Assembly (NCBI RefSeq): GCF_000373385.1
Contig: NZ_KB891316.1
Span: 434,001-498,000, forward strand
Origin: Thiobacillus thioparus DSM 505
GTDB lineage: Bacteria > Pseudomonadota > Gammaproteobacteria > Burkholderiales > Thiobacillaceae
Direction: 5' to 3'
Length of the DNA: 64,000 nt
This document shows, in pieces, positions 15,423-24,981 of this stretch (positions are counted from its first letter, which is position 1; each line of letters starts with the position of its first letter). The position numbers and the translations under genes were made by a program. The notes under the pieces are model-generated. The model was not told the DNA's origin and did not search any database. It saw only the letters and a list, made by a program, of their open reading frames with translations.

Positions 15423-16362
15423 ATATATTCTCCATCCACGCCTGGCCCGCACGCGCGCCCTGCCGGCTGCCGCGCCGCGTCAGTTCACTGGCGATACCGT
15501 TGAGTACATCCCATTTCTTCGCGCACCAGGCAGGCGCCAGCAGGATGTCGGGCGCAGCGGTGCCGGTGACGCGGTGGTACACCACCTCCCACGGGGTGCG
15601 CTCGATCAGGTCGGCGGCGATGCGCGTGTAGGCCGCCTCGTCCAGCGGCTCGTACTCGCCGCGTCTCCATTCGATGGCCAGCCGGGTGTGCTTCACTACG
15701 TGCAGCGGATGCAGCTTGAGGCCGTCCACGCCGACGTCGAGCACGCGATCGAGGCTGACATGGCTGTGCGATGCATCCTCGCCGGGGAGACCGACAATGA
15801 GATGGCAGCACACCGGGATACCGCGCGCCCGGGCCGCCCGCGTCGCCGTCTCGTACTCGGCAAAACCGTGGCCGCGATTGACGCGGGCCAGCGTGGCGTC
15901 GAAGGCCGACTGCAGGCCGAGCTCCAGCCACACTTCGTGGCCCAGCGCACGATATTCCGTCAGCAGGTCGAGCACCGGCGGCGGTACGCAGTCGGGCCGC
16001 GTGCCGATTGCCAGCCCCATCACGTCAGGTGCGGCCAGCGCCATATCGTAGAGCGCGCGCAGTTCGTCCACATGCGCATAGGTGTTGGTATACGCCTGGA
16101 AATAGGCGATGAAGCGGCGTGCGCCGGTGCGACGCGCGATACGGCCGCGCGCCCGGTCGAACTGCGCGGCAAGCGGCGCCGGATCCCGCGCCCCCGGGGC
16201 AAAGGACTTGTTGTTGCAGAAGGTACAGCCCCCGATGCCTTTGCTGCCATCCCGATTGGGGCAGGTAAAGCCGGCGTCGAGGGCGATCTTGTGCACCCGT
16301 TCGCCATAGCGCTCCAGCATGGCGCGGCCAAAGGTATGGATATGGTCGGTGAGGACGCTCAC
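15412..16362 (-). CDS. yhcC: TIGR01212-family radical SAM protein (YhcC-like)
   Basis: A 316-residue radical SAM enzyme. The Fe-S cysteines are in FTCPNRDG and GGCTFCNN (Cx..CxxC arrangement CPNRDGSKGIGGCTFC, as in E. coli YhcC). GTRPDC and LELGLQS follow, as is usual for this family. Its reaction is not firmly established. GTG at 16362 overlaps the preceding stop (GTGA), and the family start (TDHIHTFGRAMLERYGERVHK) follows at once; longer frames are unlike the family. It sits between an NMO homologue and ubiU, suggesting an anaerobic role. Confidence 0.88.
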   Translation of the reverse strand: MSVLTDHIHTFGRAMLERYGERVHKIALDAGFTCPNRDGSKGIGGCTFCNNKSFAPGARDPAPLAAQFDRARGRIARRTGARRFIAYFQAYTNTYAHVDELRALYDMALAAPDVMGLAIGTRPDCVPPPVLDLLTEYRALGHEVWLELGLQSAFDATLARVNRGHGFAEYETATRAARARGIPVCCHLIVGLPGEDASHSHVSLDRVLDVGVDGLKLHPLHVVKHTRLAIEWRRGEYEPLDEAAYTRIAADLIERTPWEVVYHRVTGTAAPDILLAPAWCAKKWDVLNGIASELTRRGSRQGARAGQAWMENIYAT

Positions 16363-17561
16363 GCCGCCAGCATCTCCGGCTGTATTGCGACCGGATGCGG
16401 CATCACGCCGGTCTGCAGGTAGTCGATCAGTTGCTGCACTGTGCGGATCTCGCGGCCGAAGGGCAGTGGTTCCGAACCGCGGAAGAACAGGCCCTTGCCG
16501 ACGTCGCCCTTGAGGGCGGCGACCAGTTGCGAATCGATGCAGAACTGCCCGGCCTTTTCGAGGCCGTCGCGCAACCCGCACTGTGTCAGACAGTGCAAGC
16601 CGATGGCGCAACGCTCGGGATCAGCCTTGGCGCACGCCTGCAGCCGGGGTTCGCGCTTGAGGTAATTGGCGAGCCATGGTGTTTTCACGGCGCGCGCAGG
16701 CAGGCCGGCCACACTCATGAAGGTGACGATGTCTTCGGGTTTCGCATCCAGCAACACGCGCTTGAAGTTGGGGTGGGCGTCGCCCTCCTCGGTGACGGCG
16801 AACGGCGTGCCGAGCTGCACGGCGCTGGCCCCCAGCGTCAGCGCGGCCAACAGTTTTTCGTGGCTGTTGATGCCGCCGCCGACGATGACGGGTATCTGCC
16901 CGCGCGCGATGCCCATGTCCTCGAACACTTTGAAGATGCCGGGCAGCACTTCGGCGAAATCGAAGCGCGCGCTGGCAAGGTCAGCCGGGGTCGGCGCACC
17001 GAGGTGGCCACCCGCGTATCGGGGATGCTCGATCACGATGGCGTCTGGCAACCGTCCGTCGCTCCCGAATTTCTTCAGACGCGACCATTTCTTCAGCAGG
17101 ATGGCGACGCCGCGCGCGTCGGACAGGATCGGGACCAGCGCGACATCGGGATAGCCCTCAGTCAGTTCCGGCAGGTCGAGCGGCAGCCCTGCCCCCATCA
17201 CGATCGCCTGTACACCCGAGGCACAGGCCTGGCGGACATAGGCGGCATGCGCGTCCACCGCCTTCATCACGTTCGCCGCCACCAGACCACGACCGGATGC
17301 AATTTCCAAGGCCGCCTTGATCTCGCGATCAAGCGCGATCAGATTCAGGCGATTGAGCGTGTCCTTGTCGCGGCAATGCTTCGCCGCTTCCATCAGGTCT
17401 GCGTGATGGTGCCGCAGGTCGATGCTCGCGATCGTACCCATCGCACCGGCGCGCGCCACTGCGCCGGCCAACCGATGTGCCGAGACCCCAACGCCCATAC
17501 CGCCCTGCACAATGGGCAAAAGGGTGTGGCCCCGTATGGACAGGGAGGGAAACGCCGTCAT
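16359..17561 (-). CDS. Nitronate monooxygenase-family flavoprotein with a four-cysteine motif
   Basis: A 400-residue FMN-dependent TIM-barrel protein (LPIVQGGMGVGVSAHRLAG at the N-terminus, IPVIVGGGINSHEKLLAALTLGASAVQLGTPFA for phosphate binding). Near residues 307-345 it has CAKADPERCAIGLHCLTQC, a Cx7Cx5Cx3C pattern that could hold an Fe-S cluster. It is first in the operon with yhcC, ubiU, ubiV, queD and ubiT. The classic role is oxidation of nitronates with O2, which is odd at the head of an O2-independent quinone operon; a reductase or dehydrogenase role is conceivable. Substrate unknown. Confidence 0.8.
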   Translation of the reverse strand: MTAFPSLSIRGHTLLPIVQGGMGVGVSAHRLAGAVARAGAMGTIASIDLRHHHADLMEAAKHCRDKDTLNRLNLIALDREIKAALEIASGRGLVAANVMKAVDAHAAYVRQACASGVQAIVMGAGLPLDLPELTEGYPDVALVPILSDARGVAILLKKWSRLKKFGSDGRLPDAIVIEHPRYAGGHLGAPTPADLASARFDFAEVLPGIFKVFEDMGIARGQIPVIVGGGINSHEKLLAALTLGASAVQLGTPFAVTEEGDAHPNFKRVLLDAKPEDIVTFMSVAGLPARAVKTPWLANYLKREPRLQACAKADPERCAIGLHCLTQCGLRDGLEKAGQFCIDSQLVAALKGDVGKGLFFRGSEPLPFGREIRTVQQLIDYLQTGVMPHPVAIQPEMLAA

Positions 17562-17590
17562 GCCAAGCCTTCGATTCCTGCAAAGCGCTC

Positions 17591-17626
17591 ATTATAACAA
17601 CTTGAAGACCCTCTTATCTTTATAAT
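17591..17626. promoter_or_regulatory. Divergent -10 elements between the ubi operon and ribE
   Basis: The 160-base spacer has TATAAT for the - strand (ATTATA at 17591-17596, 30 bases before the NMO gene) and TATAAT for the + strand at 17621-17626. Neither has a well-spaced -35. No convincing FNR half-sites (TTGAT ... ATCAA) were found, and no FMN riboswitch could be recognised in the roughly 95-base leader of ribE. Confidence 0.45.
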
Positions 17627-17721
17627 GTCACCCATCCTTGCTATGGCGATGACGCGCCGGGGTTCACCCGCCCCGCCTAAACGCCTACAATGCCGGGTCT
17701 TACTGGCTGGCCTTTACACGC

Positions 17722-18327
17722 ATGTTCACCGGCATCATCCAATCCATCGGCCGCATCCACGAATACGAAGCACACGGTGCCGACGCGCGTATGGTCATCC
17801 TCGGTGGCGGGCTGGATTTTTCCGACGTCGCCATCGGCGACAGCATCGCTGTCAACGGCGTGTGCCTGACCGCAGTGGCGCTGACGACCGACAGTTTTAC
17901 CGCCGACGTTTCTGCCGAGACCCTGCGCGTCACGGCGGGTTTCGTGCCCGGCGCCGAGGTCAATCTGGAGAAGGCGTTGCGGATGGCCGACCGACTGGGC
18001 GGCCATCTGGTATCCGGACATGTCGACGGCGTCGGCAAGGTGCACCGCTTCGCGCCGGCGGGCGAATCGCATCTGCTGGAAATCGATGCGCCCCCCGCAC
18101 TTGCGCGCTACATCATCCGCAAGGGTTCGATCACGGTGAACGGTGTGTCGCTGACGGTCAACCACGTGGACGGTACGCGCTTTGCGCTGAACCTCATCCC
18201 GCATACGCTGGAGATGACCATACTCAAGCACCTGCAAACGGACAGCCGCGTCAACCTGGAAGTCGACATGATCGCGCGCTATGTTGAGCGCATGATGCAA
18301 TTCACCCAAACAACGGACAAAGACTGA
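17722..18327 (+). CDS. ribE: Riboflavin synthase alpha chain
   Basis: Final enzyme of riboflavin synthesis: dismutation of two 6,7-dimethyl-8-ribityllumazine molecules. The 201-residue protein has the two tandem lumazine-binding barrels: MFTGIIQSIGRI ... SIAVNGVCLTAV ... GGHLVSGHVDGVG, and the second repeat ... SITVNGVSLTVNHV. Stop and next start overlap (TGATG), so it is coupled to ribBA. Part of ribE-ribBA-ribH-nusB. Confidence 0.96.
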   Translation: MFTGIIQSIGRIHEYEAHGADARMVILGGGLDFSDVAIGDSIAVNGVCLTAVALTTDSFTADVSAETLRVTAGFVPGAEVNLEKALRMADRLGGHLVSGHVDGVGKVHRFAPAGESHLLEIDAPPALARYIIRKGSITVNGVSLTVNHVDGTRFALNLIPHTLEMTILKHLQTDSRVNLEVDMIARYVERMMQFTQTTDKD

Positions 18328-19412
18328 TGAGCCTCGCCTCCACGCTGGAAATTATCGAAGAACTCAAGGCCGGGCGCATGGTCGTGCTGGTCGACGAGGA
18401 AGACCGCGAGAACGAGGGCGACCTGGTGATGGCGGCCGAGCACGTCACGCCCGACGCGATCAACTTCATGGCGAAATACGGGCGCGGCCTGGTCTGCCTC
18501 ACCTTGACCGACGACCGCTGCCGCCAGCTCGGCCTGAAGCAGATGGTGAACGACAACCAGACGCCGCACGGCACCGCATTCACCGTGTCGATCGAGGCCG
18601 CCGAGGGCGTGACCACCGGCATTTCCGCTGCCGACCGCGCGGTCACCATCCAGGCCGCGGTGAAGGAGCACGCCAAGCCGACCGACATCATCCAGCCCGG
18701 CCACATCTTCCCGCTGCGCGCGCAGCCCGGCGGCGTGCTGGTACGCGCCGGCCACACCGAAGCCGGCTGCGACCTCGCCGGGCTCGCCGGACTCGAACCC
18801 GCCTCGGTGATCTGCGAAATCCTCAAGGACGACGGCACCATGGCGCGCCTACCCGACCTGATCCCGTTCGCGCAGGAACACGGCCTGAAGATCGGTGCCA
18901 TCGCCGACCTCATCCATTACCGCAACCAGACCGAAAGCCTGGTCGAGCGCGCCGCCGACCGCCTCATCCAGACGGTGTACGGGGCCTTCCGCCTGGTCGC
19001 CTACCGCGACAAGTGCGCCAAGGAAACCCATCTTGCACTGGTCAAGGGCGAGATTCACGCCGACCGCGAAACCCTGGTGCGCGTGCACGAGCCATTAAGC
19101 GTGATGGACTTTCTCGATGTCACCGGCGGCGGCCATTCCTGGCCGATCATGGGCGCGATGGAGCGCATCGCCGAATCGCAATCCGGCGTCATCGTGCTGC
19201 TGCATCGGCCGGAAACCGCCGAGGCGCTGCTGCACCGCATCAACCCGCCGCGGGCCGACAGCCGCAAGTATGATCTGCGCGATTACGGTATCGGCGCGCA
19301 GATCCTGCGCGACCTCGGCGTCGGCAAGATGAAGCTGCTGGCGAGCCCGCGCAAGATGCCCGCAATGGACGGCTTCGGGCTGGAAGTCACCGGCTATTCC
19401 GAAAAAGCATGA
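18327..19412 (+). CDS. ribB: 3,4-dihydroxy-2-butanone-4-phosphate synthase with degenerate GTP cyclohydrolase II domain (RibBX type)
   Basis: The N-terminal half (about 1-200) is an intact RibB that makes the four-carbon unit of lumazine from ribulose 5-phosphate: [17 protein letters not shown], the [21 protein letters not shown] motif and RLPDLIPFA. The C-terminal half resembles RibA in fold, but the zinc cysteines and the SECLTGD-type catalytic motif are missing; only FRLVAYRDK and the late [13 protein letters not shown] survive. So the protein should not hydrolyse GTP, and a separate RibA is expected elsewhere. RibBX-type fusions are known in proteobacteria. Confidence 0.9.
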   Translation: MSLASTLEIIEELKAGRMVVLVDEEDRENEGDLVMAAEHVTPDAINFMAKYGRGLVCLTLTDDRCRQLGLKQMVNDNQTPHGTAFTVSIEAAEGVTTGISAADRAVTIQAAVKEHAKPTDIIQPGHIFPLRAQPGGVLVRAGHTEAGCDLAGLAGLEPASVICEILKDDGTMARLPDLIPFAQEHGLKIGAIADLIHYRNQTESLVERAADRLIQTVYGAFRLVAYRDKCAKETHLALVKGEIHADRETLVRVHEPLSVMDFLDVTGGGHSWPIMGAMERIAESQSGVIVLLHRPETAEALLHRINPPRADSRKYDLRDYGIGAQILRDLGVGKMKLLASPRKMPAMDGFGLEVTGYSEKA

Positions 19413-19434
19413 GCCACTGAAAAAAGGACGCACC

Positions 19435-19905
19435 ATGGGAACCAACAAGGACTATTTCTCCGAACTCGACCCCGCCTACCAGGGGCAGGGCCTGAAATTC
19501 GGCATCGTCATGAGCCGCTTCAACCGGGACATCTGCGAGGGTCTGCTGTCGGCCTGCGAAGCGGAACTGCTGCGGCTGGGCGTGGCCCGTGAGGACGTGC
19601 TGCTGGTCAACGTGCCCGGTGCGCTCGAACATCCGCTGGCGCTGCAGGAACTGGCGCTGTCCGAGAAATACGATGCGCTCATCGCACTCGGCGCCGTGGT
19701 GCGTGGCGACACCTACCATTTCGAAGTGGTCTCGAACGAATCCGCACGCGGCATCCTCGATGTGCAGCTGAAAACCGGCGTACCGATCGCCAACGCCATC
19801 CTCACCGTGGACACCGAAGAGCAGGGCCACCGGCGCATGGCCGAGAAAGGCCGCGACGCTGCGCGCGCCGCGATCGAAATGGCCAACCTGCTGAAACGCC
19901 TTTGA
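19435..19905 (+). CDS. ribH: 6,7-dimethyl-8-ribityllumazine synthase
   Basis: RibH condenses the RibB product with the RibD-derived pyrimidine to give lumazine. The 156-residue protein has the family landmarks [40 protein letters not shown] and the ending [21 protein letters not shown] in outline. It assembles into large oligomeric shells or decamers in other bacteria. It lies between ribBA and nusB, one base from nusB. Confidence 0.96.
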   Translation: MGTNKDYFSELDPAYQGQGLKFGIVMSRFNRDICEGLLSACEAELLRLGVAREDVLLVNVPGALEHPLALQELALSEKYDALIALGAVVRGDTYHFEVVSNESARGILDVQLKTGVPIANAILTVDTEEQGHRRMAEKGRDAARAAIEMANLLKRL

Positions 19906-19906
19906 G

Positions 19907-20359
19907 ATGGCCGGTTCCCGCAAGACCGCACGCGAATTCACGCTGCAAGGCGTCTACGCCTGGCTGGTGGGCGGTGCAGACGTCACCCTGATCGCCGCCA
20001 ATCTCAAGGAGGACGAGCAGTTCAAGCGCGCCGACGAGGATTATTTCCGCACGCTGCTCTACGGTGTACTCAAAGAGGAGGACATGCTGAGTTCGCGGAT
20101 CGCGCCGCTGCTCGACCGTCCGCTCGCCGAACTCTCGCCCATCGAGCGCGGCATCCTGCTCATCGGCGCATATGAGTTGCTGCATTGCCCCGACGTGCCG
20201 TGGCGCGTCGCCATCAACGAAGGCGTCGAACTCGCCAAGAAGTTCGGCGGCACCGACGGCCACAAATACATCAACGGCGTGCTCGACAAGCTGGCGCAGG
20301 ACGTGCGCGCGGTGGAGATCGCGCATGCGAAGAAGAAAGGCGTGAGCGGGGAGCAGTAG
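19907..20359 (+). CDS. nusB: Transcription antitermination factor NusB
   Basis: NusB with NusE (S10) binds boxA RNA in rRNA antitermination. The 150-residue all-helical protein starts SRKTAREFTLQGVYAWLV and has PWRVAINEGVELAKKFGGTDGHKYINGVLDKLA. The ribH-nusB pairing is standard. The last codons (GVSGEQ and stop) are written by the left arm of an intergenic inverted repeat (copy B), so the extreme C-terminus was probably supplied by that element. Confidence 0.95.
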   Translation: MAGSRKTAREFTLQGVYAWLVGGADVTLIAANLKEDEQFKRADEDYFRTLLYGVLKEEDMLSSRIAPLLDRPLAELSPIERGILLIGAYELLHCPDVPWRVAINEGVELAKKFGGTDGHKYINGVLDKLAQDVRAVEIAHAKKKGVSGEQ

Positions 20360-20398
20360 GCAGCCAGCGGAAAAACCACTTACTGCTCACCGCTCACC
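20342..20398. repeat. REP-like intergenic inverted repeat, copy B
   Basis: Left arm GTGAGCGGGGAGCAGTAGG (20342-20360) pairs with its near-complement ending at 20398, two mismatches over about 19 bp, around a loop containing GCGGAAAAACC. Copy A has the same loop core (GCGGAAAAAACC). The arm encodes the last residues and stop codon of nusB. Confidence 0.78.
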
Positions 20399-20401
20399 CA
20401 C

Positions 20402-21355
20402 ATGGAATTCGACCTCATTGCCAAACACTTCACCCGCGCCACCCCCGGCGCGGTGCTGGGGGTCGGTGACGACTGCGCGCTGCTGGCACCCACGCCGGGC
20501 ATGCAGCTCGCAGTATCGTCCGACATGCTGCTCGAGGGCCGCCATTTCTCGCCGCAGGACAGCCCGGCCGGGCTCGGCCACAAGTCGCTGGCGGTGAACC
20601 TGTCGGACCTCGCCGCGATGGGCGCGACGCCACGCTGGGCGACGCTGGCCATCGCGCTGCCTGACGAGAACGATGCCTGGCTTACCGCATTCGCGCGGGG
20701 GTTTTTCCGCATGGCCGATATGCACGCCATCGAACTGGTCGGCGGCGACACCACGCGTGGCGCGCTGACGATCAGCATCACGGTGATGGGCGAAGTGCCG
20801 CCGGGGCAGGCGCTGCGTCGTGACGGCGCCCAGGTCGGCGACGACATCTGGGTGTCCGGCGTGATCGGCTCGGCTGCGCTGGCGCTGGCCTACAGGCAAG
20901 GACGCCTGTTCATGGAACAGATCGACGCCGCCAAGGTGCTGCCGGCGCTTTACCTGCCAACGCCGCGTATCGAGCTTGGCATGGCGTTGCGCGGGCTCGC
21001 ATCCAGCGCGATCGACATTTCGGATGGATTGCTGGGCGACCTCGGCCACATCCTGGAACGCTCGCGCGTCGGCGCCACACTCGAATTTTCCGCACTGCCG
21101 ACATCGCCAGTGGTGCAGGCCTACCAGCATGAAGCCGTGGCGCGCGATTGCGTGCTGGCAGGCGGCGACGACTACGAATTGTGTTTCACAGCTCCCACTG
21201 GCCAACGCAATGCGGTGCTGGCAGCCGCCGCATCCACAGGCGTGGCCGTCACGCGCATCGGCCACATCCATGCCGAGCCCGGCCTCACTGTCCTCGATGC
21301 CGAGGGTCAGCCGCTGCCTGTCGACAAAACGGGATACGACCATTTTGCAACCTGA
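20402..21355 (+). CDS. thiL: Thiamine-monophosphate kinase
   Basis: ThiL phosphorylates thiamine monophosphate to the cofactor thiamine diphosphate. The 317-residue protein starts EFDLIAKHF and has the nucleotide/Mg motifs VLGVGDDCALL, LAVSSDMLLEGRHF, HKSLAVNLSDLAAMGA and LVGGDTTRG of the PurM/ThiL superfamily, with GGDDYELCF later. It begins three bases after repeat copy B. PgpA follows with an overlapping start, a common thiL-pgpA arrangement. Confidence 0.96.
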   Translation: MEFDLIAKHFTRATPGAVLGVGDDCALLAPTPGMQLAVSSDMLLEGRHFSPQDSPAGLGHKSLAVNLSDLAAMGATPRWATLAIALPDENDAWLTAFARGFFRMADMHAIELVGGDTTRGALTISITVMGEVPPGQALRRDGAQVGDDIWVSGVIGSAALALAYRQGRLFMEQIDAAKVLPALYLPTPRIELGMALRGLASSAIDISDGLLGDLGHILERSRVGATLEFSALPTSPVVQAYQHEAVARDCVLAGGDDYELCFTAPTGQRNAVLAAAASTGVAVTRIGHIHAEPGLTVLDAEGQPLPVDKTGYDHFAT

Positions 21356-21824
21356 TCTCCGGTTCCTGCTTGCCCATCCGGCTCACTTGGTCGCCCTCGG
21401 TTTCGGCAGTGGACTCGCGCCCAAGGCGCCTGGCACCGTCGGCACCGTACTCGGCCTGCCGCTGTTCTGGTTGATTGCCGCCGCCGCACCTGACCTGCCG
21501 AACCGGATCATTCTGCTGGTCGCCGCATTCCTCCTGGGAATCTGGGCCTGCGGCCGCACCGGCCGCGCACTGGGCGTCGCCGATCACGGGGGCATGGTGT
21601 GGGACGAAATCGTCGCCTTCGCTCTGGTGCTGCTGTTTTCGCCGCCGGGCTGGCCATGGATCGCGTTGGCCTTTGCACTCTTCCGGCTGTTCGATATCCT
21701 GAAACCTTGGCCGATCCGGTTTGCCGACACGCATCTGAAAAACGGCTTCGGCGTGATGTTCGACGATCTTCTGGCGGCAGGCTATGCCATCGCCGTGATC
21801 AAGGGATTGCAATGGCTCGTGTAA
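21345..21824 (+). CDS. pgpA: Phosphatidylglycerophosphatase A
   Basis: PgpA dephosphorylates phosphatidylglycerol phosphate in the inner membrane. The 159-residue protein has about four hydrophobic segments and the motifs HLVALGFGSGLAPKAPGTVGT, GMVWDEIVAF and FRLFDILKPWPI. No ATG or GTG is available near the family start; TTG at 21345, overlapping the end of thiL by 11 bases, gives a sensible N-terminus (LQPDLRFLLAHP). It overlaps pncC by 13 bases. Confidence 0.92.
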   Translation: MQPDLRFLLAHPAHLVALGFGSGLAPKAPGTVGTVLGLPLFWLIAAAAPDLPNRIILLVAAFLLGIWACGRTGRALGVADHGGMVWDEIVAFALVLLFSPPGWPWIALAFALFRLFDILKPWPIRFADTHLKNGFGVMFDDLLAAGYAIAVIKGLQWLV

Positions 21825-22309
21825 GCGACGAAGAACTCCATCAACTCGCCATCGAACTCGGCGACAAACTGCGCGCACGCGGCTGGATGCTGGCCACCGC
21901 CGAGTCGTGCACCGGCGGCTGGGCTGGACAACTGCTCACCTCGTTGCCTGGTAGCTCGGAATGGTACGAGCGCGGCTTCATCACCTATGCCAACGCCGCC
22001 AAAGTCGAAATGCTGGGCGTGCCCGAAGAAACCCTCACCACCCACGGTGCGGTTTCCGAGCAAACTGCCGGTGCCATGGCGGCCGGCGCCCTGAAACATA
22101 GCCACGCCCAGGCAGCTCTCGCCATTTCCGGCATCGCCGGCCCCGGCGGCGGCACCCCGCAAAAACCCGTCGGCCTGGTGTGCTACGGCTGGGCGCTGGC
22201 GGACGGCACGGTCATGTCGTCTACCTGCCGCCTTGATGGTGACCGCGAGGAGATCCGCTCCCGCGCGGTCGCCGCGGCCTTGCGCGGATTGATCGAATTG
22301 ATTGGGTGA
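21812..22309 (+). CDS. pncC: Nicotinamide-nucleotide amidohydrolase PncC (CinA C-terminal family)
   Basis: PncC hydrolyses NMN to nicotinate mononucleotide, recycling the NAD by-product of DNA ligase. The 165-residue protein has LATAESCTGGWAGQLLTSLPGSS, YANAAKVEMLGV and ALAISGIAGPGGGTPQKPVG, all typical. ATG at 21812 overlaps the 3' end of pgpA. The stop TGA lies in the left arm of repeat copy C. Position just before recA is common for cinA/pncC in proteobacteria, although here a divergent WYL regulator intervenes. Confidence 0.95.
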   Translation: MARVSDEELHQLAIELGDKLRARGWMLATAESCTGGWAGQLLTSLPGSSEWYERGFITYANAAKVEMLGVPEETLTTHGAVSEQTAGAMAAGALKHSHAQAALAISGIAGPGGGTPQKPVGLVCYGWALADGTVMSSTCRLDGDREEIRSRAVAAALRGLIELIG

Positions 22310-22362
22310 GCGGTGAGCGGGCGGACTTTACTGCTTTTGTTCACCGCTTACCGCTCGCTGAA
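22305..22362. repeat. REP-like intergenic inverted repeat, copy C
   Basis: Left arm GGTGAGCGGTGAGCGG pairs with a right arm reading CACCGCTTACCGCTC, so about 13 bp can pair around a T-rich loop. It contains the pncC stop codon and runs to within the last codons of the convergently read WYL regulator gene, so both gene ends abut the element. Confidence 0.72.
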
Positions 22363-23244
22363 GGCCCAAGCCGCGAACGGCTCGATCTCGTCGCGGTTCA
22401 GCAGCATCAACTGGTAGGCGTTCGGGTTCAGGCTGTGGTCAGGCGTGGTGTCGACCCTGAGCCGCTGCAGCACATAGCCGAGCAGGGCGCGCCGCACGTT
22501 CACTTCGATGAACTCGCCGCTCGCGCCGTAATCCAGCAGCAGGCTCTCGCGCCCGGGCGCATCGAGTCCACTGTGCGGAGCAAGCCGCAGGCTCACCTGT
22601 TCCACCCAGTCGTCGTCATATTGCTCGCCGGATTCGGCGGGCGCCTCCAGGCACTCGGCCGCCATCACGCGCGACAGCACGAAATCGCGAAAGTCGCAGG
22701 TTTCCTCGCTATACGCCCGCACATGCCAGCGCAGTCCGGTATTGACCAAGGTGTGGGGCTCGAGCACCCGCTCCGCACCGCTCTCGCGCCGGGAGAGGGA
22801 ACGGTAGCTGACGCGCAGCTTGCGCCGGCCGTAGATGGCACGGGTGATCTGCGCCAGGGTCTGCGGACCGGGTAAGCGGGCCGGCAAGGGCAGCGACGCT
22901 GTCGGCAGGCCGTAAACCAGTTCGCCGCCATACGGCCCGTTCGCCACCGCGAGGTTGGCGGCGATGATCGGCAGCACGGCGACGGGCGCCAGGTCGGTGA
23001 ACACCGCGGCAAACCCCGCGCCCGGAACGAAGCCGAACACGCTGTGGTTGTAGACGAGGTTGCCGGGCGCCAGGTCGCCGTAGAGCTTGAGGTCCTTGGT
23101 CGCGGCTGGGTCGGACAGGCCGAAGGCGCGGGCGACGTCGCTACGGGTCACCACCCCGGCATACCAGGCCATGATCTCGATGTACTGCAGCCGCTGGCGC
23201 GTTGCCCACTTCACGTCCAGGTGCATTTTTTCCTTTGTAATCAT
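22348..23244 (-). CDS. WYL-domain transcriptional regulator (BrxR/CapW-like), divergent from recA
   Basis: A 298-residue protein with an N-terminal winged helix (KWATRQRLQYIEIMAWYAG ... RSDVARAFGLSDPAATKDLKLY, about 8-60) and a WYL ligand-sensing domain (about 125-210: RRKLRVSYRSLSRRES, LEPHTLVNTGLRWHVRAY, DFRDFVLSR), then a C-terminal WCX-like part. The pattern resembles the BrxR/CapW group, which often represses phage-defence operons and reacts to nucleic-acid signals; other WYL proteins (PafBC, DriD) control DNA-damage genes. No defence genes are near; the neighbour is recA. ATG at 23244 is chosen, with a -10 (TATAAT on the - strand) at 23278-23283. Regulation of recA is inference. Confidence 0.85.
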   Translation of the reverse strand: MITKEKMHLDVKWATRQRLQYIEIMAWYAGVVTRSDVARAFGLSDPAATKDLKLYGDLAPGNLVYNHSVFGFVPGAGFAAVFTDLAPVAVLPIIAANLAVANGPYGGELVYGLPTASLPLPARLPGPQTLAQITRAIYGRRKLRVSYRSLSRRESGAERVLEPHTLVNTGLRWHVRAYSEETCDFRDFVLSRVMAAECLEAPAESGEQYDDDWVEQVSLRLAPHSGLDAPGRESLLLDYGASGEFIEVNVRRALLGYVLQRLRVDTTPDHSLNPNAYQLMLLNRDEIEPFAAWAFSER

Positions 23245-23325
23245 GTCGCTCGCTCCGCTCGAGCCGGTTTGACCGGAATTATAGGGCGGCACGCATCAAA
23301 TACAATCTATCAAGTTGTACTTTTT

Positions 23326-23373
23326 ATGTAGGTGATATTTTTTATTGACACTTAAAAATATATCGCCTACATT
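23326..23373 (+). promoter_or_regulatory. recA promoter embraced by a large imperfect palindrome
   Basis: A near-perfect sigma70 promoter has TTGACA at 23345-23350 and TACATT at 23368-23373 with 17-bp spacing. Flanking it are inverted arms ATGTAGGTGATAT (23326-23338) and ATATCGCCTACAT (23360-23372), 12 of 13 positions complementary, with arm centres 34 bp apart. The left arm is just upstream of the -35 and the right arm covers the -10. No LexA-type CTGT-N8-ACAG box was found in the 192-base spacer. Confidence 0.8.
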
Positions 23374-23436
23374 GCACCCCATGCAGACGCGACGCCGCCT
23401 GCCTTTCACGCAAACCGATCATCAGGAGAGAGAACC

Positions 23437-24469
<1,033 letters not shown>

Positions 24470-24486
<17 letters not shown>

Positions 24487-24916
24487 ACCTGGCGACCTAC
24501 GTGAACATGCCCTGCGCTTCTTGGCGCGGCGCGAGCACAGCCGCTTTGAGCTCGCCCGCAAGCTCAGGCTGACGGGCTTCGCGCAGCACGACATCGACGT
24601 GTTGCTGGATGAGTTCGAGGAAAAGAAGTGGCTGTCGGACCGGCGGTTTGCCGAAAGTTACGTGGCCGATCATCGCACGCGCGCGGGTAACGTCAAACTC
24701 GCTTATGACCTGCGGCAGCGGGGTGTGAATGATGCCATCATCGAAAGCGTATTACGCGAAAACCGCGACACTGAACTAGAACGTGCCCACCAAGTCTGGC
24801 AGAAGAAATTCGGCTCAGCACCTGCCGACTCGGCTGAGAAAGCCCAGCAGATTCGCTTCATGCAAACCCGCGGCTTTACGCTTGAGACGATACGGATAAT
24901 ATTGACTACAGACTGA
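24470..24916 (+). CDS. recX: Recombination regulatory protein RecX
   Basis: RecX limits RecA filament extension. The 148-residue protein has the three-helix repeats typical of the family: [45 protein letters not shown], and [21 protein letters not shown] at 24470 overlaps the end of recA by 17 bases, which is standard and favours translational coupling. Confidence 0.93.
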
Positions 24917-24981
24917 ATATACCTGACAACCGGACATTCCAATATTGACCACACACACGCAATGCCTACCCCCGGCCAACC

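Noticed and set aside
17627-17721. Possible FMN riboswitch before ribE
   Set aside because: The conserved RFN-element core sequences could not be found in the ~95-base leader, which is also short for that riboswitch.
22348-23244. WYL regulator as part of a phage-defence island (BREX or CBASS)
   Set aside because: Neighbouring genes are housekeeping (pncC, recA, recX); no defence gene is present in the window.
23245-23436. LexA box upstream of recA
   Set aside because: Searched by eye for CTGT-N8-ACAG and close variants on both strands; none found, only the larger palindrome.
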